Of a stretch of 64,000 nucleotides of DNA, positions 1-6,901 are shown piece by piece. The notes under the pieces are model-generated. The model saw only the letters and a program-made list of their open reading frames with translations. It ran no database searches and was not told the DNA's origin. Numbering within the stretch: position 1 is the stretch's first letter; each line of letters starts with the position of its first letter. The position numbers and the translations under genes were made by a program. This DNA comes from Pseudomonas sp. Q11 (GTDB taxonomy: Bacteria > Pseudomonadota > Gammaproteobacteria > Pseudomonadales > Pseudomonadaceae): positions 18,734 through 82,733 of the forward strand of contig NZ_JAKNQY010000028.1 in assembly GCF_024494355.1 (NCBI RefSeq), read 5' to 3'.

Positions 1-73
1 GTTCCACAGCGGGTCCGCGACAACAGATAAATCCGCGGTGTAGCAACCCATTTCTCGTGACCAGAAGTGAGTA

Positions 74-1159
74 TTAAAGAGATACGGCCGACACCTCCAA
101 CACCTGTCGCTGCCGGTGACAAACGACCCGGTTGCGCCCGGTGGTCTTGGCTTCATAGAGCGCCAGGTCGGCGTCGTTGAGCCAGAGGGTCGCGTCGCCA
201 TAGGCCGGGTTGAAGGCCGCCAGGCCAATGCTCAGGCTGACTTTTAGCGCGGGGACCTGTTCGTAACCGAGCAGCGCGAATCGCTCGCGCAAGCCGTCCA
301 TGGCCTGCACGGCGTTGTGCAAGGTCAGGTCCGGCAGGATCACGCAGAACTCATCACCGCCATAACGCCCGACAATGTCGGCAGCCCGCAGGTTTTGCTT
401 GAGCATCTTGCCGAGCTGCCGCAACACGTCGTCACCCGCACCATGACCATAGGTGTCATTGATGGTTTTGAAGTGATCGATGTCCATCAGTGCAATCACA
501 CCGTGACCGGCCCTATCGTGGGGCTGTCGCAGGCAGCGCTGGAACTCCTCGTTGAGCCGGTCCTTCCAGGCTCCGTGATTGAGCAGACCGGTCAGGCTGT
601 CGGTACGGCTCAGGGCCAGCAACTCGCGCTTTTGCCGGCCCAGGATGTCGGTCTGGCGAAAACAGATCCAACCCAACGCCAGTGGATATATGCACAACAA
701 AGGCAAACTGGCATAGAGCTGCGCCGAACTGGTCATGGGCACACTGGTCAACGGGAAGATTGCCATGCCCAGGGCGACGCCTGCCATTTGGACCGCTGCC
801 CCTGCGAACATGAAACGCAAACCCCCGATGGAAACGTTGTTCATCGCCATCATCGCCAGCGTAACGGCCATGGGCAGCGGATTGAATTGCATCGCCGCGA
901 CCCAGAAACCGCCAAGAAAGGCATCGATCAGCAAGTTTCGGCGTTCAGCCTGGTACGGCTGCGCCGCGCGGCGGGCCCATTGATAGGCCACATGCGGCCA
1001 TATCAAGCCGTTGAACAGCATGGCCGCCCAGACCCAGGGTGCCGGGTCGAGGGGATAGACAGCGACACTCACCAACAACAACCCTAGCATCAGACCCAGG
1101 ATTCGTGAGGTGTAAAGCCTCCTGGCCAATGACAGTCCCTTTCGTCCCGTTTTTTGCAT
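74..1159 (-). CDS. MASE2-domain diguanylate cyclase (AdrA/DgcC-like)
   Basis: This inner-membrane enzyme makes cyclic di-GMP from two GTP, a signal promoting biofilm and exopolysaccharide production. Residues about 12-170 form a multi-spanning MASE2 sensor; the WPHVAYQ and RRAAQP motifs resemble E. coli AdrA. Residues about 185-350 are a GGDEF domain with an intact GGDEF active site (267-271). An RxxD inhibitory site (RAAD, 258-261) sits exactly five residues upstream, so product feedback inhibition is expected. The 361-aa length is normal for the family. The ATG has AGAGG five bases upstream. It is a single gene with no operon partner. The AdrA-like assignment is confident; its physiological output is unknown. 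Confidence 0.93.
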   Translation of the reverse strand: MQKTGRKGLSLARRLYTSRILGLMLGLLLVSVAVYPLDPAPWVWAAMLFNGLIWPHVAYQWARRAAQPYQAERRNLLIDAFLGGFWVAAMQFNPLPMAVTLAMMAMNNVSIGGLRFMFAGAAVQMAGVALGMAIFPLTSVPMTSSAQLYASLPLLCIYPLALGWICFRQTDILGRQKRELLALSRTDSLTGLLNHGAWKDRLNEEFQRCLRQPHDRAGHGVIALMDIDHFKTINDTYGHGAGDDVLRQLGKMLKQNLRAADIVGRYGGDEFCVILPDLTLHNAVQAMDGLRERFALLGYEQVPALKVSLSIGLAAFNPAYGDATLWLNDADLALYEAKTTGRNRVVCHRQRQVLEVSAVSL

Positions 1160-1345
1160 AGAGGCCTCTGTACCGAGGGCTTCCCGGGTGGTGGGATAGG
1201 GTTATTTGAAGTCTATCAGGGCAACATCAAATAGCCACCACCGATAAAAGAGTATTTATTCGCCATCAATGCACGGGCTCTGCTCGGATTTTGGCTATAC
1301 ATGACAGAGGGAATCGGCAATCAATCACCAGAAAAGGAGGCCCAT

Positions 1346-1653
1346 ATGCAGCTCCTGATCAATGCCACAGGCTCCCTCAGCCAACCGGTGATCCCACCGT
1401 TGTACTACATCCTGGACTGCATCCGCCTCCTGAACCGGCAGAGCCTGCGCAACATCGAAGTGCAGCCTGCGGCCGAACAGCGCTACACCGAAATGATCCG
1501 CCGGGCAATGCACGCATCGTACGGAAATCCGGCGCCTGTCACAGCTGGTATCAAAGCAAAAACGGCCACGTCGTCGCGATGTTCCCCGGTTTCAGCTTCA
1601 CTTATCACTATCTGACTCGTCGGCTCCGGTTGGCCGGCCACATTCTGTCCTGA
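1346..1653 (+). pseudogene. Decayed flavin-containing/Baeyer-Villiger monooxygenase remnant
   Basis: An ATG with a strong AAGGAGG site opens a reading frame whose first residues (LLINATGSLSQPVIP) match the N-terminal ATGxLSxPxxP region of flavoprotein monooxygenases. It passes directly into the family's far C-terminal part (RNIEVQPAAEQRYTEMI). Near 1512-1520 the frame shifts by one, and the typical end of these enzymes (SWYQSKNGHVVAMFPGF) continues in the other frame to 1653. Most of the roughly 500-residue enzyme is therefore missing through an internal deletion plus a frameshift. Such monooxygenases often lie next to an alpha/beta hydrolase, as here, so this is read as the dead half of an ester-forming/ester-cleaving pair. 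Confidence 0.7.
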
Positions 1654-1669
1654 CCCTGGAGGGCAAAAC

Positions 1670-2599
1670 ATGTTGGTGTTGTGGGTAGTCCTCGCCGTGT
1701 TTATCGCCTGGAGCTGGCTGACGTATCCGGGCATCGGTCATGTGCTGTACGACATGGGCATGGCCCTGGAAGCGCGTCTGTACCGATTGCACAAGATCAC
1801 GGTGCCCATCAGCGAGATGACCGTGTCGACCTGGCAAGGCGGGCCGTACGAAGCGTCCGGCAGCATATTGATGCTGCACGGCTACAGCGCCGACAAGAAC
1901 CTCTGGTTGCGATTTGCCCGGCACTTTGTTGGCGACTACCGGGTGGTGGTTCCCGACCTGGCCGGTCATGGCGAAACCGGCTTCAAGGCCGGCGGCGGTT
2001 ACGACATCCCGACCCAGGCGCGGCGGGTGATCGAGCTGCTGGACGCCTGCGGCCTGGACAAGGTCCATGTGATCGGCAACTCCATGGGCGGTCATCTCGC
2101 TGCCTGGCTGGCGGCGACTTCGCCGGAGCGGATACTGACCCTGGCGCTGATCGACCCGGCCGGCGTCACCGCGCCCGAACCCAGCGACATGGAGCGGCAC
2201 CTGGCGGCCGGCCACAACCCGTTCCTGGTGCGCTCGCGGGACGATTTCGCCCCTTTCTATGCGATGACCATGGCGTCGCCGCCGTGGCTACCGAGTGTGG
2301 TGCTGGCGGCGCTGGCCGAACGTTACGAACAGCGTCGGGACGAACTGGCGGAAATCTTCGTGGACTTTCGTGCCAGCCCGCCGATGGAGCCGCGCTTGCC
2401 CGATATCCGCGCGCCGTCGCTGCTGCTCTGGGGCCGCAAGGACCGGCTGATCGACGTCAGCAGCGTGCCGGTATGGAGCAAGGGCATCGCCGACTTGCGC
2501 GTGGAAATCTGGGAGGGGGTGGGCCACATGCCCATGGTCGAACGGCCAGGGAAAACCGCGGCGCTGTATCGCGATTTTCTCAAAGACCTGGGCCAGTGA
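1670..2599 (+). CDS. Alpha/beta hydrolase (lipase/esterase-like)
   Basis: A 309-aa serine hydrolase with an N-terminal hydrophobic segment (about 2-20) that may anchor or export it. The visible catalytic triad is Ser138 in GNSMGG, Asp258 in GRKDRL and His286 in GVGHMP; HGYSADKN (70-77) supplies the oxyanion-hole HG motif. The family cleaves carboxylic esters or C-C bonds; the substrate cannot be read from sequence. It starts 16 bp after the monooxygenase remnant and probably once shared its transcript. An alternative is a meta-cleavage-product-type hydrolase, but no aromatic catabolism genes are nearby. Confidence 0.85.
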   Translation: MLVLWVVLAVFIAWSWLTYPGIGHVLYDMGMALEARLYRLHKITVPISEMTVSTWQGGPYEASGSILMLHGYSADKNLWLRFARHFVGDYRVVVPDLAGHGETGFKAGGGYDIPTQARRVIELLDACGLDKVHVIGNSMGGHLAAWLAATSPERILTLALIDPAGVTAPEPSDMERHLAAGHNPFLVRSRDDFAPFYAMTMASPPWLPSVVLAALAERYEQRRDELAEIFVDFRASPPMEPRLPDIRAPSLLLWGRKDRLIDVSSVPVWSKGIADLRVEIWEGVGHMPMVERPGKTAALYRDFLKDLGQ

Positions 2600-2755
2600 C
2601 CGTGATGCCGCTCTTCAAGGCCCGCCTGAGCCGTTGTGAAGGGGCGGATCAGTCCCTGACAGAATGAAGTCCTGAAGATTCTTCGTTTGTGGACACTGGC
2701 GAAGGCTGCGATCTTTCCTTCCACTTTCCCACAGCTTGCGCCAGGAACTCTCACC

Positions 2756-4132
2756 ATGAGCTTCGTCAGTCCAGACCTGATCCGCCAACGCTTCTCCAAG
2801 GCGATGTCCGACATGTACCGCGACGAGGTGCCGCTGTACGGCGCACTGATGAACCTGGTGGAACAGACCAATGCCCAGGTGCTGGTCAACGACCCACGCT
2901 TGGCCGAACACCTGCGCAGCACCGGCGAATTCCAGCGCCTGGACCTGGAGCGCCACGGCGCGATCCGCGTCGGCACCGCGGCGGAACTGGCCACCCTGGG
3001 GCGCCTGTTCGCGGTCATGGGCATGCACCCGGTAGGCTACTACGACCTCACGCCCGCTGGGGTGCCGGTACATTCCACGGCATTTCGCGCCGTGCATGAA
3101 ACCGCCCTGCAGGTCAGCCCGTTCCGGGTATTTACCTCGCTGCTGCGCCTGGAGCTGATCGAAAACACCGAGCTTCGGGCCTTTGCCGAATCGGTACTGG
3201 AGAAGCGGCAAATCTTCACGTCCACTGCCCTCCAGCTCATCGACCTCGCCGAACGCCAGGGTGGGCTGACGGAGCCACAAGCCGACGACTTCGTCCAACA
3301 GGCCCTGGAAACCTTTCGCTGGCACCACAGCGCCACCGTCACGGCCGAACAATATCGACAACTGAGTGCGCAACATCGGCTGATCGCCGACGTAGTGGCC
3401 TTCAAGGGCCCGCACATCAATCACCTGACGCCGCGCACCCTGGACATCGACATTGTTCAGGCCCAGATGCCCGTGCACGGCATCACCGCCAAGGCGGTCG
3501 TCGAAGGCCCGCCCCGTCGCCATTGCCCGATCCTGTTGCGCCAGACCAGTTTCAAGGCGCTCGACGAACCTGTGGCGTTCACCGACCAGCCACAATCCCA
3601 AGGCAGCCACAGCGCCCGCTTCGGCGAAATCGAACAACGGGGCGCTGCCCTCACCCCGAAAGGTCGCGCACTCTACGATCAGTTGCTGAACGCCGCGCGG
3701 GATGCGCTGGGGGAATTTCCCAACGAAGCGAACGCCGGGCGCTACACCGCACTGATGGCCCAATACTTTGCCCAGTTCCCTGACAACCACGATGAGCTGC
3801 GTCGGCAGGCACTGGCGTACTTTCGTTATTTCGTGACGCCAAAGGGCCTCGCCGCCAAAGGCACCCTCCAGCAACCGGTCTCGCTGGAACGCTTGCTGGA
3901 AGAGCAATACCTGCGCGCCGAACCCTTGGTGTACGAGGACTTCCTGCCGGTGAGCGCCGCCGGCATCTTCCAGTCGAACCTCGGCGATGCCGCCCAGAGT
4001 CATTACGCCGGCCAGTCCAACCGCCAGGCTTTCGAGCAAGCGCTGGGGCAACCGACCATCGATGAGCTGCGTCTGTATGCCGAAACGCAACAGCGCTCCA
4101 TCGATGAGTGCATGTCCGCCCTGGAAATATAG
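2756..4132 (+). CDS. hglS: 2-oxoadipate dioxygenase/decarboxylase, HglS/YdcJ (DUF1338, VOC superfamily)
   Basis: A non-haem Fe(II) enzyme that, in the characterised Pseudomonas putida homologue, converts 2-oxoadipate to D-2-hydroxyglutarate in D-lysine/2-aminoadipate catabolism. The 458-aa product starts at MSFVSPDL. The expected iron ligands are present: His67 (ERHGAIR), His223 (INHLTP) and Glu291 (FGEIEQ), each three residues before the P. putida numbering. An upstream in-frame start at 2687 would add 23 residues not typical of the family and was not chosen. No other lysine-catabolism genes are adjacent, so it stands alone. Confidence 0.9.
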   Translation: MSFVSPDLIRQRFSKAMSDMYRDEVPLYGALMNLVEQTNAQVLVNDPRLAEHLRSTGEFQRLDLERHGAIRVGTAAELATLGRLFAVMGMHPVGYYDLTPAGVPVHSTAFRAVHETALQVSPFRVFTSLLRLELIENTELRAFAESVLEKRQIFTSTALQLIDLAERQGGLTEPQADDFVQQALETFRWHHSATVTAEQYRQLSAQHRLIADVVAFKGPHINHLTPRTLDIDIVQAQMPVHGITAKAVVEGPPRRHCPILLRQTSFKALDEPVAFTDQPQSQGSHSARFGEIEQRGAALTPKGRALYDQLLNAARDALGEFPNEANAGRYTALMAQYFAQFPDNHDELRRQALAYFRYFVTPKGLAAKGTLQQPVSLERLLEEQYLRAEPLVYEDFLPVSAAGIFQSNLGDAAQSHYAGQSNRQAFEQALGQPTIDELRLYAETQQRSIDECMSALEI

Positions 4133-4143
4133 GAAAAATCCGA

Positions 4144-4177
4144 AAGCCGAATGCGTAAGAAATTGCGCATCCGGCTT
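4144..4177 (+). terminator. Imperfect stem-loop after hglS
   Basis: AAGCCGAATGCG is followed ten bases later by CGCATCCGGCTT, a 12-bp stem with one mismatch, starting 11 bp after the hglS stop codon. There is no clear T-run, so it may be a weak terminator or an mRNA 3'-end stabiliser. Confidence 0.45.
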
Positions 4178-4363
4178 GCCGGGCTACGCAACTCCTCGCG
4201 CGCATTCATCTGTCCCCAGAACGATCACGGATCGATATTCAATCTTAAAATATTGATATACATAGCTTTTATAGAAGATGGCATAGCTCTTGATAACCGT
4301 CAGGCCACCTGTGGACGATTCCCTTCCCAGGTCCCTTTAGTTATCCAGCAAGGAGAGCATCCA

Positions 4364-4882
4364 TTGGCTACCCCCGCTTACATGTCCATCGAAGGCACCA
4401 AACAAGGTCTGATCACTGCCGGCGCGTTTACGGCCGACTCAGTGGGCAACACCTATCAGGAAGGTCATGAAGATCAAGTCATGGTGCAAGGTTTTGAACA
4501 CCAGGTCATCATCCCCCGCGATCCTCAGTCCGGCCAGCCAACCGGCCAGCGCGTGCATAAACCGCTGGTTATCACCAAGGTGTTCGACAAGGCTTCGCCG
4601 CTGCTACTGGCGGCTTTGACCTGTGGAGAGCGCCTGACCAAAGTCGAAATCCAGTGGTATCGCACCTCGGCCGCCGGCACGCAGGAGCATTACTACACCA
4701 CCACCCTGGAGGACGCGATCATCGTCGATATCAAGGACTACATGCTCAACTGTCAGGACCCGGCGAACGCGCACTTCACTCACCTGGAAGATGTGCACTT
4801 CACTTACCGCAAGATCACCTGGACTCACGAAGTCAGCGGCACGTCGGGCTCCGATGACTGGCGCTCGCCAGTTGCCGGTTAA
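4364..4882 (+). CDS. hcp: Hcp family type VI secretion tube protein (Hcp2-type, orphan)
   Basis: A 172-aa protein matching Hcp2-class T6SS tube proteins, which form hexameric rings stacked inside the contractile sheath and are secreted with bound effectors. The whole chain is typical of the family: MATPAYMSIEG at the start, VQGFEHQVIIPRDPQSGQ in the middle, GSDDWRSPVAG at the end. The start is a TTG at 4364 with AAGGAGA seven bases upstream; the next ATG (4382) would drop six conserved residues and has no ribosome-binding site. No sheath, baseplate, VgrG or effector gene is adjacent, so it must serve a T6SS encoded elsewhere. Confidence 0.93.
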   Translation: MATPAYMSIEGTKQGLITAGAFTADSVGNTYQEGHEDQVMVQGFEHQVIIPRDPQSGQPTGQRVHKPLVITKVFDKASPLLLAALTCGERLTKVEIQWYRTSAAGTQEHYYTTTLEDAIIVDIKDYMLNCQDPANAHFTHLEDVHFTYRKITWTHEVSGTSGSDDWRSPVAG

Positions 4883-4912
4883 TCGCCGGTAGTTATTGAT
4901 TCAGAGGGTGGT

Positions 4913-4975
4913 GTTCGCCCAGTGCGACGGCCTCGGCATTCCATGCACTGGTAAAGAGCCTGACACTGGGCGAAC
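4913..4975. repeat. Perfect 12-bp inverted repeat with 39-nt loop downstream of hcp
   Basis: GTTCGCCCAGTG (4913-4924) is exactly the reverse complement of CACTGGGCGAAC (4964-4975). It lies 30 bp after the hcp stop codon and could fold into a long hairpin in the hcp transcript 3' end. The rest of 4883-5316 is AT-rich, and I see no credible gene in it. Confidence 0.6.
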
Positions 4976-5316
4976 GGGCATAATAATAGTGGAACTTGCG
5001 ACATATGTCCGGGAGCCTGTTTAAATAATTATTTATCTTTAGTCGTAATTATTAACGCTCAATCAATTGTCGTGACGAACAAGCCCACTTTCCTTCGGAC
5101 ACGCAACTGCGGCTGTTTTTAGCCGCTTCGCAGCCAGCGCGAGCGGGCTCTTTCCCGACGAATTTCGACAAACTCCAGCTCGCCTGCATAGTTATACGAA
5201 CAGTTCTACAAAACCCCAGAGCAGTACAAAAAACATACCCCCCAACACCTAACAAGATGTAGCAAGTAAACAGTCATTAACAAACCGTTTTTCAAGACCG
5301 TGCGGTCTATCAACCC

Positions 5317-5490
5317 TCAACCACGTCGTCCGGTCTTTTGCGCATCAGTCTCTCCGGCCTCAGCGTCACCTTCCTGCTGTTTGCGCTTGGCCGGGTCGTT
5401 CGGGCGCAGGGCATCGTTGTCGCGTTCCACTTCGCCAGGCATCGCTGGCTCGTCCGGGTTGGGCGACGTTTGGTCGGGGCTGGGTTTCAT
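5317..5490 (-). CDS. Small hydrophilic hypothetical protein
   Basis: A 57-codon frame beginning MKPSPDQTSPNPDEPAMPG and ending in TGRRG. It is rich in Pro, Asp, Glu and Lys, with no hydrophobic segment, so it is probably cytosolic and disordered. The start has a clear AAGGAG site about six bases upstream. It lies 32 bp downstream of the next minus-strand gene and probably shares its message. No family is recognised. The ribosome-binding site and gene-like composition support it; its short length limits confidence. Confidence 0.55.
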   Translation of the reverse strand: MKPSPDQTSPNPDEPAMPGEVERDNDALRPNDPAKRKQQEGDAEAGETDAQKTGRRG

Positions 5491-5522
5491 GGCGAACTCC
5501 TTGGTTTGTCCGGGCCTGCGTG

Positions 5523-5765
5523 TCAGGCGTCAGGGTCGGCGACTTCTTCAGCGACGTTGGCGTCAGGTGAGCGGTGATGCAGTTGCTCGGCCTTGGCCTT
5601 GAGTTCCTGCCATTGGGCCAGATCGATAGCGCCCTGACCGAACAGGTCATCGGCCACCCGCATCAGCTCGGTGAAATGAACATCGGGCGACTGCTGCCAG
5701 TAGGTCTTGTCGTCGAACAACCGCTGCCAATCGGCCAGCGAGGGAAGTTTGAGGTCATCGCTCAT
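5523..5765 (-). CDS. Small hypothetical protein, acidic helical
   Basis: An 80-aa protein starting MSDDLKLPSLADWQRLFDD. It is predicted mostly helical and acidic, with no signal or membrane segment. AGGAG lies six bases before this ATG; a longer frame reaching back to 5900 would run into the upstream lipoprotein gene and lacks a ribosome-binding site. It follows the AttH-like lipoprotein gene by 65 bp and precedes another small hydrophilic gene on the same strand. No known domain is recognised. Confidence 0.6.
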   Translation of the reverse strand: MSDDLKLPSLADWQRLFDDKTYWQQSPDVHFTELMRVADDLFGQGAIDLAQWQELKAKAEQLHHRSPDANVAEEVADPDA

Positions 5766-5830
5766 GACGGGCTCCTGGGAGGCATTCATAAGGTATGAGG
5801 GTCGACGTTCCCGGGGAGTTCCGGCGATTC

Positions 5831-6901
5831 TCAGTAGCCCGTCATTTCCAGGTAACCGCTGCCACCGTGGCTGCCGCTCAGGTGCACCGGGCCTTCCCAA
5901 TAGGGAATACGCAGGTTCATCCAGGCGTTGGGGTTCAGGGCATCTGTGGTGATGTCGAGTCGCTTGCCGGGGATCTTGATCGTCCAGCGTACCGGCATTG
6001 AACGCCCGGCAACCTGGGTGGTGTCCAGTGGTTCAAGGCTGATCTCCCCGGCGTGCAGGGTTTGCGCCGTGCCTTGGGCATCGATCCAGGTACCCGTGAG
6101 GTACGGCGCCCCATCCTTGTGGCGCATGCGGTAGAGCATCACATGCTCGCCGCTGTCCAGGTGCAGGGAGAACCAGTCCCAGCCCGTCTGGTTGGCGGTC
6201 AGCGGTTGGCTGCTCCATTCGCGGTCAAGCCAGGCCGGGCCGCTGACCGTGTAACGCTGGCCATCGATTTCCACATGGCCGCTGGCCTGGAAAAACGGCT
6301 GGCTGTAGTAGTACGACGCCTGGCCCTGTTCGGATTTCTGGCTGAAACCTTTATCGCCCTGCAGCACCAGCGGACGAGTCGACGTGAGGTGCAGCTCATA
6401 GCTGAAGCGTGGATCACTGGCCTTGAGCTGCATATCCGCCAATGGGTCGGCCCCAGACGCTTGAGTAGCGAACCGCCAGTCATCGATCCAGGCATCGAAA
6501 GGAGTCGTTCGCACCCCGGCCTGCCCCACTGCGCCCCGAGCATAGCGCTCGGCGGCATGATGAACGGTGCTGGAAGTGATCGCGGCATGACCGAGCCAGA
6601 TCGTCTGGTTGCGCCAGCCGCTGGCCTGGGGCGCGGCGTTCAGGGCGCTGCGAAACAGCGTCCATTGCACGCCGTAATCGCGGCCCTCGGCATCCTTGAG
6701 ATTGGCAGTGACGTACCACCACTCGATGCGAAACCCCTCATGAACCCCGTGATCGGCAGGAAAGCTGAATGCCCGCCCCGGCACCACAGGCTTGAATGCG
6801 CCGGCCTGGTCGGCCAACCCGGCGAAGCCCTGTTGCGGCGGTTGCGGGTTATCACAACCGCTGAGCAACGCCAGCAACATCAGACCGAGTTTAATCTTCA
6901 T
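5831..6901 (-). CDS. CrtC/AttH-family lipocalin-like lipoprotein (AttEFGH component H)
   Basis: A 356-aa protein with a lipoprotein signal (LLSGC, lipidated Cys16), so it is probably membrane-anchored in the periplasm. The mature part has the AttH/carotenoid-1,2-hydratase lipocalin-like hallmarks: IEWWYVTANL near residue 60, then WLDREWSSQPL and WDWFSLHL. In Pseudomonas this family is encoded with an FtsX permease and a MacB-type ATPase, as here; the carotenoid-hydratase name is historical, and the role is probably lipid or envelope related. It overlaps the permease gene by 11 bp and is the last gene of the three-gene operon. Confidence 0.85.
   Translation of the reverse strand: MKIKLGLMLLALLSGCDNPQPPQQGFAGLADQAGAFKPVVPGRAFSFPADHGVHEGFRIEWWYVTANLKDAEGRDYGVQWTLFRSALNAAPQASGWRNQTIWLGHAAITSSTVHHAAERYARGAVGQAGVRTTPFDAWIDDWRFATQASGADPLADMQLKASDPRFSYELHLTSTRPLVLQGDKGFSQKSEQGQASYYYSQPFFQASGHVEIDGQRYTVSGPAWLDREWSSQPLTANQTGWDWFSLHLDSGEHVMLYRMRHKDGAPYLTGTWIDAQGTAQTLHAGEISLEPLDTTQVAGRSMPVRWTIKIPGKRLDITTDALNPNAWMNLRIPYWEGPVHLSGSHGGSGYLEMTGY

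Noticed and set aside
2615..4090. 491-aa minus-strand frame opposite hglS
   Set aside because: It is antisense to a well-supported enzyme with conserved metal ligands; the frame is a by-product of high GC.
4279..4294. TGGCAT-N5-TTGAT as a sigma-54 promoter of hcp
   Set aside because: The essential GC of the -12 element is missing (GA at that spacing), so the match is weak.
5052..5255. 67-aa minus-strand frame in the AT-rich gap after hcp
   Set aside because: No ribosome-binding site, unusual composition and no recognisable domain; treated as non-coding.
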